Positions 41,051 through 49,085 of a DNA stretch of 64,000 nucleotides are shown here, piece by piece. The stretch is from Streptomyces shenzhenensis (GTDB lineage: Bacteria; Actinomycetota; Actinomycetes; Streptomycetales; Streptomycetaceae): positions 124,001 to 188,000 of the forward strand of contig NZ_PENI01000016.1 in NCBI RefSeq assembly GCF_003688995.1, read 5' to 3'. Under the pieces are notes generated by a model. It did not search any database. It worked only from the letters and a program-made list of their open reading frames with translations, and was not told the origin of the DNA. Position numbers and translations under genes: made by a program. Numbering within the stretch: position 1 is the first letter of the stretch; every line of letters begins with the position of its first letter.

Positions 41051-41818
41051 CTAGAGTCGCTTCTCGCCGCCCATGGCCTTGCCCAGTGCTCGGGCTGTGC
41101 TGCGCAGGTGGCCGGCGGTGGTGCTGTCGGGGTCGAGGGGGAGCAGGTCGTCGGTGGCGACGAGGGCGAGGCTTGCGCAGATGCCGTACTCGTCGAAGAC
41201 GGGGGCGGCCATGGCGTGCACGCCGAAGCCGTCCGGGCTCATGGCGACCTGGTCGGTTCCCGTGAGGGCGTGGATCTCGTCGGCCAGTTCGGTCCGCTGA
41301 TCGCCGGGCAGGCTGCCCAGCAGGCGGTCGACCTGGAGCTGGTCGGACATATGGGCCAGGAAGATCTTGGTCTGGGCCGCGGTGAGCGACAGCTGGGTTC
41401 CGACGCGTACCGTCACCAGGACGGTCCGGGTGGCGTCCTCCTCGACCCTGGACACGATCGGGCCGGTGGAACCCCACAGGCTCAGTACGGTGGTCAGACC
41501 GGTCAGCGAGCACAGGTCCCGCATATAGGCGGGGGCGAGGTCGACGACCTTGCGCCGGCCGAGCGCGAAGGCTCCGAGCTGCAGCAGCAGCGCGCCCGGG
41601 ACGAACGTGCCCGGTGTGTTGCCCCGTTCCAGCAGACCCGATGCGACGAGTGAGGTGCAGTACCGGTAGGTCGTGGTGCGGTTGAGGCCGAGGCGCTCCG
41701 CCGCTTCGCCCGCCGTCAGCTCCGGGGTCTCCGGGCCGAACAGGCGCAGGATCTGGGCAGCGCGGTCGACGGCCTGGATCTCCCCGCCGGACCGTGCTTC
41801 GTCGTCCTTCTCCACCAT
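41051..41818 (-). CDS. IclR family regulator, second copy
   Basis: A 255-residue IclR-type regulator: DRAAQILRLFG and LTAGEAAERLGLNRTTTYRY form the winged helix; the effector domain includes LTGLTTVLSLWGSTGPIVSR and GFGVHAMAAPVFDEYG. GGAG precedes ATG 41818 by 7 nt. It heads the minus-strand operon with the MFS carrier and the amidohydrolase and diverges from the DUF6282 operon. The gap holds four copies of a TGTTCRCATG-type decamer, so it probably controls both operons. It shares no operator sequence with the other IclR regulon at 28-37 kb. Confidence 0.9.
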   Translation of the reverse strand: MVEKDDEARSGGEIQAVDRAAQILRLFGPETPELTAGEAAERLGLNRTTTYRYCTSLVASGLLERGNTPGTFVPGALLLQLGAFALGRRKVVDLAPAYMRDLCSLTGLTTVLSLWGSTGPIVSRVEEDATRTVLVTVRVGTQLSLTAAQTKIFLAHMSDQLQVDRLLGSLPGDQRTELADEIHALTGTDQVAMSPDGFGVHAMAAPVFDEYGICASLALVATDDLLPLDPDSTTAGHLRSTARALGKAMGGEKRL

Positions 41819-41847
41819 CTGGCACTCCGTTCGTGATGAGGACTGGC

Positions 41848-42003
41848 TGTTCACATCACGAAGTCTGCCTGATGGCCGGGGCGACATCGGTGACGCTACC
41901 CACGGCATGTGAACATGGCAATGCTCATGCGAACAAGAGGTGTGCGGGACTTCTTCGGTTGAGCGTGCAGCTGCGTGCAAAGTGGATCGACTGTGTTCGC
42001 ATG
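41848..42003. promoter_or_regulatory. Four TGTTCRCATG-type sites in the divergent promoter
   Basis: TGTTCACATC (41848-41857), CATGTGAACA (41906-41915), CATGCGAACA (41926-41935) and TGTTCGCATG (41994-42003). The middle two are direct repeats 20 bp apart and the outer two are in the opposite orientation. The arrangement suits cooperative binding by an IclR dimer or tetramer between the two operons. Confidence 0.6.
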
Positions 42004-42068
42004 ACGTATTGACAATTCACTATGCGGTCGCGGATGGTCGGCGATGACCCCACGTGAGGAGAAAGCTG

Positions 42069-42962
42069 ATGGAGCCCAGCCCCGCCGTCGCCCGGATCCT
42101 GGACGGAATGGTCGACCTGCACTGTCACTCAGGACCGGGCCCGTTCCCCCGCGAGTTCGACCACGTCGAGGGAGCCAGGGATGGCGACCGGATCAAGATG
42201 CGGGCGTTCGTCGCCAAGTCGCACCACCACAGCACCGTCATGGATCTGCAGGCCGCACGGCGTTCGTTCGAGGGCATCGGCACCCAGGTGTTCGGCGGCA
42301 TCGTGCTCAACAACCAGGTCGGCGGCATCAACCCCTACGCGGTGGAGATGTGTCTGCGGATGGGCGGCAAGATCGTCTGGTTCCCGACGTTCTCCTCGCG
42401 CCGGCACATCGAGTTCCAGGAGGAGGCCCTGGCCGGCGGGTTCCCCCGCAGCACCGTCGAGCTCACCACCGTGCCGGTGCTCCTCCACGACGCGCAGGGG
42501 CGGCTGCGCCCCGAGGTCGGCCAGGTCGCCGATGTCGTCGCCGAGACCGGAGCCGTTCTCAACGGCGGCCATCTGCACCCCGACGACATGGCGGAGCTGT
42601 TCGCCGTGGGCGCCGAACGCGGTGTCGAGAAGATGGTCGCCAGCCACCCGAACTTCATCAGCGACCTGACGCTGGAGCAAGGGGTCGAGCTGTCCCGTCG
42701 CGGGGTGTTCATGGAACACGAGGTCGGCATGTATCTGCCGAACGACCATCCGCACTTCGGGATCGAGGTGCTGCTGGAGTGGATCGCGGCCGTCGGTGTC
42801 GAGCGCACGGTGCTCGCCTCCGACCTGGGCCAGCTCGGCCGTACCCGACCCGTCGACGCGTTCATCGAGGTCACGACCGCGCTGCTCGATCACGGCGTCG
42901 CCGAGAAGGACGCACGCCGGATGCTCGTCGACAACCCCGCCCATCTGCTCGGCCTCGACTGA
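42069..42962 (+). CDS. DUF6282 family, amidohydrolase/PHP-like protein
   Basis: A 297-residue protein with a metal-hydrolase appearance: VDLHCHSGPGPFP at the N-terminus has the HxH pair, KMRAFVAKSHHHSTV and LNGGHLHPDDMAELF supply further His, and VLASDLGQLG a late Asp. The length and these blocks fit the DUF6282/amidohydrolase-2-like group. GAGGAG 9 nt upstream supports ATG 42069; GTG 42054 is in frame but covers that site. It is first gene of the six-gene operon opposite the second IclR regulator. It probably hydrolyses or lactonises an early pathway intermediate. The reaction is unknown. Confidence 0.78.
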   Translation: MEPSPAVARILDGMVDLHCHSGPGPFPREFDHVEGARDGDRIKMRAFVAKSHHHSTVMDLQAARRSFEGIGTQVFGGIVLNNQVGGINPYAVEMCLRMGGKIVWFPTFSSRRHIEFQEEALAGGFPRSTVELTTVPVLLHDAQGRLRPEVGQVADVVAETGAVLNGGHLHPDDMAELFAVGAERGVEKMVASHPNFISDLTLEQGVELSRRGVFMEHEVGMYLPNDHPHFGIEVLLEWIAAVGVERTVLASDLGQLGRTRPVDAFIEVTTALLDHGVAEKDARRMLVDNPAHLLGLD

Positions 42963-42995
42963 ACCGCCGCATTCCGCTGACAGAAAGGAGCCGGC

Positions 42996-43922
42996 GTGTA
43001 CGACCCGACCGATCCGCGTGCGGCGCTGCCGACATCCGCTGCACGCCCCGCCGTTCCGGCCGGCGCACCCATCGCCGCCCCCGCCTACACCGAGTTCGAC
43101 GGGCCACCGCAGACCGACGACGCGACATCCGGCCGTACCTGGGTGGTGCGCGGACAGAACTTCGTCGTGGCCCTCTCCCGGCTGCGCACCGGACAGGTCC
43201 TGGAACGCACCGCCCAGGAACACGAGTACGTGGTGCTGCTCGCCTCGGACGACGCACATGTCGACGTCGCGTACGGCGACGACACCCATGAGGTCCGGGG
43301 AACGGCGATGATCGTCGTCCCGGCGGGGCACTCCCACGTCAGCGCCCGCGCCGACACCCAGGTGATACGCCTCTTCGACCACCGCACCGCCGACATCGCC
43401 GCCCTCGCGGCCAACGCCGCCGACTACGCCGAGCCGCACGTCCGGGTCACCCCCCTGGCCCCGTGGCCCGCTCCCGTCGACGGCGACCGCCTGCGGATAT
43501 ACCGGCCCGATGAGGTCCCGGCCGAGCCGGGCCGGTTCGGGCGCATCTACCGCACCCGCTCGTTCATGGTCAACTTCCTCGACCCGCTGGACGGCCCACG
43601 GCCCCGCAACAAGCTTTCGCCACACCACCACGACGACTTCCAGCAGTGCTCGCTGGCGGTGTCGGGGCAGTTCGAGCACCACATCCGCACTCCCTGGACC
43701 ACCGACATGGACCAGTGGCGTCCCGACGAACACCGGGTCGTGGGCAGCCCGTCGGTGGCCGTGATCCCGCCTCCGACCGTCCACACCACGCGGGCCTGCG
43801 GAGCGGGCCGCAATCGGCTGATCGACATCTTCAGCCCGCCCCGGACCGACTTCTCCGCCCGGGACGGCTGGGTCCTCAACGCCGCCGACTACCCCGCTCC
43901 CGAGGAGGTGACCGCACCGTGA
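42996..43922 (+). CDS. Bicupin protein
   Basis: A 308-residue protein with two cupin-type barrels. The first holds EHEYVVLLASDD and VVPAGHSHV; the second HHHDDFQQCSLAVSGQFEHH and AVIPPPTVHTTRACG, where the His cluster can bind a metal, while the first barrel has fewer metal ligands. The family contains isomerases and dioxygenases, so the chemistry is open. The GTG start follows AAAGGAG. The next gene's GTG overlaps its TGA, so this operon is coupled from here on. Its place between a hydrolase and an aldolase suggests ring opening or isomerisation that yields an aldol substrate. Confidence 0.8.
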   Translation: MYDPTDPRAALPTSAARPAVPAGAPIAAPAYTEFDGPPQTDDATSGRTWVVRGQNFVVALSRLRTGQVLERTAQEHEYVVLLASDDAHVDVAYGDDTHEVRGTAMIVVPAGHSHVSARADTQVIRLFDHRTADIAALAANAADYAEPHVRVTPLAPWPAPVDGDRLRIYRPDEVPAEPGRFGRIYRTRSFMVNFLDPLDGPRPRNKLSPHHHDDFQQCSLAVSGQFEHHIRTPWTTDMDQWRPDEHRVVGSPSVAVIPPPTVHTTRACGAGRNRLIDIFSPPRTDFSARDGWVLNAADYPAPEEVTAP

Positions 43923-44665
43923 CGGCACTGCACGGCGGCCGACTCGGCACCTGGATCAAGCTTCCCGCCCTGGAATCGGTCCAGATCGTCGCCCACGCCG
44001 CGTTCGACTTCGTCGTCATCGACCAGGAGCACGCCCCGCTCGATCTGCGAACGGTCTACGAACTGGTCACCGTCGCACAGGCGTTGGGGGTGCCGCCGCT
44101 GGTGCGCGTCGCCGACGGCGCCCCGTCCGGCATCCAGCGGCTGCTCGACGCCGGAGCCGCGGGAGTGCTGATCCCGCACATCGACACCGTGGAACAGGCC
44201 CGCGCGGCGGCGGCCGCCGTCCGCTTCCCGCCGGCGGGCCGCCGCGGTGCCGGCGGCACGAGCCGGGCGGGGCGGTGGGGACTGCTCTCCCGCGAGGAGT
44301 ACCTCGCCACGAGCGACAGTGCGCTGTGCGTCCCCCAGATCGAAAGCCGCCAGGCCGTCGGCAACGCCGCGGCCATCGCCGCGGTCGAGGGTGTCGACGC
44401 GCTGTTCGTCGGCGCCGCCGACCTCGGCCTGGACATCGGGGCCGCGCCCTCGGCACCCGAGGTGAGCGAACTGTGCGGCACGGCTCTGGACGCCGCACAC
44501 GCCGCCGGCATCCCCTGCGGCGCGGCGACCGCCACCCCCCAGGGCGCCGCCGCGCTGCTGGCCCAGGGCTTCGACTTCGTGGTTGTCGGCAACGACACCT
44601 CCATGCTCGCCGAAGCCGCCACCGCGACCGTGCACGCGATCCGCGGCGACGGAGGTCCCCGATGA
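43919..44665 (+). CDS. HpcH/HpaI family aldolase
   Basis: A 248-residue class II (metal-dependent) aldolase of the HpcH/HpaI group, which cleaves 2-keto-3-deoxy or 4-hydroxy-2-oxo acids to pyruvate and an aldehyde. DFVVIDQEHAPLDLRTVYEL contains the His/Asp base region, LLDAGAAGVLIPHIDT the phosphate-binding-type loop, and CVPQIESRQAV with FVGAADLGLDIG the metal-ligating Glu and Asp. It starts at GTG overlapping the bicupin stop, and its own stop overlaps the BKACE start (ATGA). An aldehyde product would be a fit for the alcohol dehydrogenase two genes further on. Confidence 0.9.
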   Translation: MTALHGGRLGTWIKLPALESVQIVAHAAFDFVVIDQEHAPLDLRTVYELVTVAQALGVPPLVRVADGAPSGIQRLLDAGAAGVLIPHIDTVEQARAAAAAVRFPPAGRRGAGGTSRAGRWGLLSREEYLATSDSALCVPQIESRQAVGNAAAIAAVEGVDALFVGAADLGLDIGAAPSAPEVSELCGTALDAAHAAGIPCGAATATPQGAAALLAQGFDFVVVGNDTSMLAEAATATVHAIRGDGGPR

Positions 44666-45633
44666 GGCAGTGCGACCAGACCGTCATCAGCTGCGCGGTC
44701 ACCGGTTCGATCCACACACCGAGCATGTCCGACGCGCTCCCCGTCACCCCTGACGAGATCGCCACCCAGGCCGTCGACGCGGCCGACGCGGGGGCCGCGG
44801 TGCTCCACCTGCACGCACGCGACCCCCAGGACGGTCGGCCCAGTTCCGACCCGGAGGTGTTCCGGCAGTTCCTCGCCCCGATCACCGCCGGATGCGACGC
44901 CGTCGTCAACATCACCACCGGCGGATCGGTCGTCATGACCCTCGACGACCGGCTGGCCGCGGCGCGCGCCTTCGCCCCCGAACTGGCCTCGCTCAACATG
45001 GGGTCGATGAACTTCAACTTCGCGCCCGCCGCCGGCCGCGTCACCCACTGGCGGCACGACTGGGAGCGTGAGTACCTGCTCGGTTCCGCCGACAGGATCT
45101 TCTCGAACACCTTCACCCAGATCGAGACGATCCTGAACGGCCTCGGAGAACGCGGTACCCGGTTCGAGTTCGAGTGCTACGACATCGGCCACCTGTACAC
45201 ACTCGCCCACTTCGTGGAGCGCGGACTGGTCCGGCCGCCCTTCCTGGTCCAGGGGGTGTTCGGTGTGCTGGGCGGTATCGGCCCCGATCCGGACCACGTC
45301 CAGCACATGGCGCGCACCGCGGACCGGCTGTTCGGCGCGGACTACGTGTTCTCCGCCTTCGCCGCGGGCCGTCACCAGTTCGCCGTCGCCACGCAGGCCG
45401 CGCAGCTCGGCGGCCATGTGCGGGTCGGGCTGGAGGACGGCCTCTACATCGGCGCCGGACAGCTCGCGCGGAACAACGCGGAGCAGGTCGAGAAGATCGT
45501 ACGGATTCTCGCCGAGCTCGGCCGCACCCCGGCGACCCCTGCCCAGGCCCGCGAACTGCTCGCGCTCAAAGGCCCCGAACACACCGCACTGCCCGGGCAG
45601 GCCCCGGCCGTGCGCGCAAGGAGCGGCAGGTGA
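44662..45633 (+). CDS. BKACE family enzyme (beta-keto acid cleavage)
   Basis: A 323-residue DUF849/BKACE protein. These zinc enzymes condense a beta-keto acid with acetyl-CoA and release acetoacetate plus a new acyl-CoA. Marks are VISCAVTGSIHTPSMS, the zinc-binding VLHLHARDPQDGRPS (HxH) and FECYDIGHL with the catalytic Glu; VRVGLEDGLYIGAGQLARNN is the C-terminal signature. BKACE substrates vary widely (3-keto-5-aminohexanoate, dehydrocarnitine, 5-hydroxy-3-oxohexanoate and others). Position inside this operon makes a carbon-skeleton cleavage step likely, feeding an acyl-CoA to the HIBYL-CoA hydrolase-like protein at the end. Start and stop are both 4-base overlaps. Confidence 0.9.
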   Translation: MRQCDQTVISCAVTGSIHTPSMSDALPVTPDEIATQAVDAADAGAAVLHLHARDPQDGRPSSDPEVFRQFLAPITAGCDAVVNITTGGSVVMTLDDRLAAARAFAPELASLNMGSMNFNFAPAAGRVTHWRHDWEREYLLGSADRIFSNTFTQIETILNGLGERGTRFEFECYDIGHLYTLAHFVERGLVRPPFLVQGVFGVLGGIGPDPDHVQHMARTADRLFGADYVFSAFAAGRHQFAVATQAAQLGGHVRVGLEDGLYIGAGQLARNNAEQVEKIVRILAELGRTPATPAQARELLALKGPEHTALPGQAPAVRARSGR

Positions 45634-46805
45634 ACGACTCCGTGGCCGCCGTCGCCCTGCCACGCCTGATGCGGATCGGACCCGGCGCCGCCGGGCAGCT
45701 GGGGGAGGTCCTGCGCTCCCTCGGACTGGCCCGGCCGCTGATCGTGACCGACCCCTACCTGGCCGGCAACGGCACAGCGCGGCAGCTCGTGGCCGACCTG
45801 GCCGCACAGGCCATTCCCGCGACGGTGTACGACCGCACCCGACCCGACCCGACGACGACCTCCGTCCAAGGCGCTGTCACCGTGCTGGCCGAGGGCGACT
45901 TCGACTGCGTGGTCGGACTCGGCGGGGGCAGCCCGATGGACACCGCCAAAGCCGTCGCACTGCTCGGGACGACCGGCCGGCCCATGCGGGACTACGCCGC
46001 GCCGACCGTGACCGACACCCCCGCCCTGCCGCTCATCGCCGTCCCCACCACCGCCGGCAGCGGCTCGGAGTGCACCCGCTACACCATCATCACCGACGAC
46101 TCGGGCGACACCGACGAGAAGATGCTCTGCGCGGGACTGGCCTTCCTGCCCACCGCCGCGCTCGTGGACCCCCTGCTCACCCTCCCGATGCCGGCCCGGC
46201 TCACCGCCGACACCGGCATCGATGCGCTCACCCACGCCATCGAGGCATATGTCAGCCGGCGCGCCAACCCGTTCACCGACGGGCTCGCCCTGACCGCCCT
46301 GACCGCCATCGCCCGGAGCCTGCGCACCGCCTACGCCCACCCCGACGATCTGCGGGCCCGCGCGACGATGATGCTCGCCTCCACCCAGGCCGGCATGGCG
46401 TTCTCCAACGCCAGCGTCGCCCTCGTGCACGGGATGAGCCGCCCCGTCGGGGCCCACTTCCACGTGGCCCACGGCTTGTCCAACGCGATGCTCCTGCCCA
46501 CCGTCACCGCCTACTCGGTGCCGGCCGCCACCTCCCGCTACGCCGACTGCGCACGCGCCATGCGCCTGGTGGGCGAGGCCGGCTCCGACGAGGCCGCCGC
46601 CGACGCGCTCGTCGCTGAACTGCGGGCGCTGAACACCGATCTCGCGGTTCCGGGACCGGCCCGCCACGGGATCGACCCGGAGCAGTGGGAGCGGATGACA
46701 CCCACGATGGCGCGGCAGGCACTGGCGTCCGGTTCCCCGGCCAACAACCCCCGCGTCCCCGACCAGGCCGCCATCGAGGAGCTCTACCGCTCCCTCATGG
46801 CCTGA
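45630..46805 (+). CDS. Iron-containing alcohol dehydrogenase (type III)
   Basis: A 391-residue iron-dependent alcohol dehydrogenase. The NAD-binding stretch is VVGLGGGSPMDTAKAVAL, and the metal site comprises the Asp and His in TGIDALTHAIEAYVS plus the two His in HGMSRPVGAHFHVAHGLSN. TTAGSGSECTRYTIITDD is conserved in the family. These enzymes interconvert alcohols or lactaldehyde-like compounds and aldehydes with NAD(P)H. The GTG start overlaps the BKACE stop. It may reduce or oxidise the aldehyde released by the HpcH-type aldolase. Confidence 0.92.
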   Translation: MNDSVAAVALPRLMRIGPGAAGQLGEVLRSLGLARPLIVTDPYLAGNGTARQLVADLAAQAIPATVYDRTRPDPTTTSVQGAVTVLAEGDFDCVVGLGGGSPMDTAKAVALLGTTGRPMRDYAAPTVTDTPALPLIAVPTTAGSGSECTRYTIITDDSGDTDEKMLCAGLAFLPTAALVDPLLTLPMPARLTADTGIDALTHAIEAYVSRRANPFTDGLALTALTAIARSLRTAYAHPDDLRARATMMLASTQAGMAFSNASVALVHGMSRPVGAHFHVAHGLSNAMLLPTVTAYSVPAATSRYADCARAMRLVGEAGSDEAAADALVAELRALNTDLAVPGPARHGIDPEQWERMTPTMARQALASGSPANNPRVPDQAAIEELYRSLMA

Positions 46806-46827
46806 CGCCCCATCCGAAAGGCCACCC

Positions 46828-47946
46828 ATGACAAGAACCGACCGGTCCTTTCGGCCCGGCGGAGCGCCCGAGGCGTCCCACGGCCCCGGCGGCGCCCCGC
46901 CCGGGCACACGCCACGGCACGACGTCCCCGGCCCCGTCACACCGCCGGCAACCAGCCACGTCCGGGCCGGAATCCGGGGAGGACTGGGCGAGATCCTGCT
47001 CGACCGGCCGGAAGCACTCAATGCCCTCACCCCCGCCATGGTCGCGGCGATCACCGAGGTGCTCACCCGGTGGGCGCAGGACGACACCGTGGACACGGTG
47101 GTCGTGCGCAGTACCTCCCCCCGTGCCTTCTGCGCGGGCGGCGACGTCCGCCTCATGCGGGAGGAGGTACGGGCGGACCGGCTGGACGGCACCATGGCGT
47201 TCTTCGCCGCCGAGTACGCGCTGAACGAGCTCATCGCCTCCTATCCCAAGCCCTACGTCGCCCTGCTCGACGGCGTGGCCATGGGCGGCGGGCTCGGCCT
47301 GTCCGTCCACGGCAGCCACCGGGTCGTCACCGAGCACAGCGCGCTGGCCATGCCGGAGACCGCCATCGGCTTCTTCCCCGACGTCGGCGCCAGCCATTTC
47401 CTGCCCCGACTGGCCCCCGGCTGGGGCCGGTATCTCGGGCTCACCGGCGCGCGGGTGGCTGCCGGGGGCGCTCTCCGCAGCGGCCTGGCGACCCACCATG
47501 TGCCGCGCAAACACCTCGACGACCTGGTCGACGCGCTCGCACGGGACGGAATCGGCGCCCTCGACGCAGCCCACACACCGCCTGCGCCGCCGGACCACGC
47601 CGACGAGGACGCGGAGACCGCGCTGCTCGCGGTCTTCACCGGCACCCCGCTGGCCGAACTGGAGTCCGCGCTGAGCCTCCTGCCAGGAGAGGGACCCGCC
47701 GCCGCGCTCGCCGCCCTGCGCGCGGCGAGCCCCGCGAGCCTGGTGACGACCGACCGGCTGCTGCGGCTCGGAGCCGGCGCCTCCCTGCGGGACTGCCTGG
47801 CCCGCGAACTCGCCACGGCCAGGAACGCCGTCGTCGCACCCGACTTCGACGAAGGAGTCCGGTGCGCCCTGGTCGAGCGCGGCACCCGGCCGCGCTGGAC
47901 CGACGCCGGCATCCGGCACGCGACGGCCAGAACGGGCGGCCGGTGA
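46828..47946 (+). CDS. Enoyl-CoA hydratase/isomerase family, 3-hydroxyisobutyryl-CoA hydrolase-like
   Basis: A 372-residue crotonase-fold protein. After a low-complexity leader of about 45 residues (Pro/Gly/His-rich), the fold starts at GEILLDRPEALNALTP. FCAGGDVRLMREE, LDGVAMGGGLGLSVHGSHRV and LAMPETAIGFFPDVGASHFL match the 3-hydroxyisobutyryl-CoA hydrolase subgroup, where the Glu and Asp in PETAIGFFPD are catalytic. It would release a free hydroxyacid from a CoA ester. The ATG 22 bp after the alcohol dehydrogenase has AAAGG upstream. It is the last gene of the operon. Confidence 0.88.
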   Translation: MTRTDRSFRPGGAPEASHGPGGAPPGHTPRHDVPGPVTPPATSHVRAGIRGGLGEILLDRPEALNALTPAMVAAITEVLTRWAQDDTVDTVVVRSTSPRAFCAGGDVRLMREEVRADRLDGTMAFFAAEYALNELIASYPKPYVALLDGVAMGGGLGLSVHGSHRVVTEHSALAMPETAIGFFPDVGASHFLPRLAPGWGRYLGLTGARVAAGGALRSGLATHHVPRKHLDDLVDALARDGIGALDAAHTPPAPPDHADEDAETALLAVFTGTPLAELESALSLLPGEGPAAALAALRAASPASLVTTDRLLRLGAGASLRDCLARELATARNAVVAPDFDEGVRCALVERGTRPRWTDAGIRHATARTGGR

Positions 47947-47992
47947 CTGTCCGACCGCGGAGCCGGCGCACGGCCGGCCGTACCGGCCCGTG

Positions 47993-48658
47993 TCAGGTGA
48001 CGAGATGGGTCAGGTCCGCCACGACGCCCAGGTCCGCGTGGGCCAGGGCGGCGGTGTCGGTGGGGCCGCCGGTGTAGCCGACGACCCGCATGGCGGCGGC
48101 GAGCGCCGCGTCGACTCCGGCGGGGCTGTCCTCGATCACCAGGCAGTGCTCCGGCTCGTACGACAGGGTGCGGGCGGCGTGCAGGAACAGATCGGGCGCC
48201 GGCTTCCCGGCCGCCACGTCGTCGGCACTGAACACCCGCCCGGCGAAACGGCCTTGGAGCGCCGTGACCTCCAGCGAGTGCGCGATGCGCTCGTGGCTGC
48301 CGCTGGAGGCGACACAGTAGGGGAGCCCCCGCGCATCGAGGTGGTCCAGCAGCTCCCGTACCCCCGGCATGGTGCGGGGCCGCGCGGCGAACGCGTCACG
48401 GACGCGCGTGCGGTACTCCGTCAGCCACTCGGGACCCGGCGGGGTGGTGGCGTGGGCACGTATCTGCTCGTACAGGTAGGACTCGGGGCGGCCGAGGAAC
48501 CGGTGGCGCACCTCCTCGGCGGTCAGGGGCCAGCCCGCCTCCGTGGCCATGGCCGCGACGATCTGCGGGCCGATGCTCTCGGTGTCCACCAGGACGCCGT
48601 CGCAGTCGAAGATGACGAGCCGGGCGTCCCGCAGGGCGGCCTGAGCACGCACGTTCAA
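47993..48658 (-). CDS. HAD hydrolase, beta-phosphoglucomutase-like
   Basis: A 221-residue HAD protein of subclass IA. Motif I VIFDCDGVLVDTES with nucleophile Asp, motif II CVASSGSHERI, motif III Lys in VAAGKPAPDLFLHAA and motif IV VIEDSPAGVDAALAAGM-type region (here VDAALAAAM). The pattern fits sugar-phosphate phosphatases and beta-phosphoglucomutases, though the mutase-specific motif is not obvious. The start is probably TTG 48658 with GAGG upstream; GTG 48652 is an alternative. It lies 89 bp after the HPr gene on the same strand, within the PTS island, and may dephosphorylate the sugar imported by the adjoining PTS. Confidence 0.88.
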   Translation of the reverse strand: MNVRAQAALRDARLVIFDCDGVLVDTESIGPQIVAAMATEAGWPLTAEEVRHRFLGRPESYLYEQIRAHATTPPGPEWLTEYRTRVRDAFAARPRTMPGVRELLDHLDARGLPYCVASSGSHERIAHSLEVTALQGRFAGRVFSADDVAAGKPAPDLFLHAARTLSYEPEHCLVIEDSPAGVDAALAAAMRVVGYTGGPTDTAALAHADLGVVADLTHLVT

Positions 48659-48747
48659 GGGGAACCTCGCTTCGGAGCGGGGGTGGGCGGTCGGTCGGTC
48701 CGGGCCGCCGCGCCGGTGACCGGTCGGCCACCGGCGCGGCGGGCGGG

Positions 48748-49023
48748 TCAGCCGGCGGGCTCCGCGTCGTGATCGCGGGTGAGCAGGGCGGCGAGCGCGT
48801 CGAGGGCTTCTTCGGCGCCCTCGCCCTCGGCGGCGAGCGTCACCGAGTCGCCGTGTCCGGCGCCGAGGGCCAGGACCGACAGCAGGCTGCGGGCGTCGAC
48901 GGTGCGGCCCTCGCGGGAGATGGTCACGGGCACGGCCTGTTCGGCCGCCGCCCGGACGAACGCGGTGGCGGGCCGGGCGTGCAGTCCGCTGCGCGAACCG
49001 ATGGTGACAGTGCGTTCGGGCAT
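48748..49023 (-). CDS. ptsH: HPr phosphocarrier protein (dedicated copy)
   Basis: A 91-residue HPr-family protein. The active His15 is in SRSGLHARPATAF, and Ser46 in VDARSLLSVLALG corresponds to the regulatory site of HPr. HPr carries phosphate from Enzyme I to EIIA. A good AAGGAAG precedes ATG 49023. The gene is placed between the HAD phosphatase and a transketolase and opposite an ascorbate-type EIIABC set. No Enzyme I gene is present in the window, so the general Enzyme I must be encoded elsewhere. A cluster-specific HPr is unusual, because most Streptomyces sugar PTSs rely on the housekeeping HPr. Confidence 0.93.
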   Translation of the reverse strand: MPERTVTIGSRSGLHARPATAFVRAAAEQAVPVTISREGRTVDARSLLSVLALGAGHGDSVTLAAEGEGAEEALDALAALLTRDHDAEPAG

Positions 49024-49085
49024 GACAGTGCTTCCTTGTCCGTGGAGGAGGTGCGAAGAGGGCGTTCGTGCGGGGAGGCCAGGGG

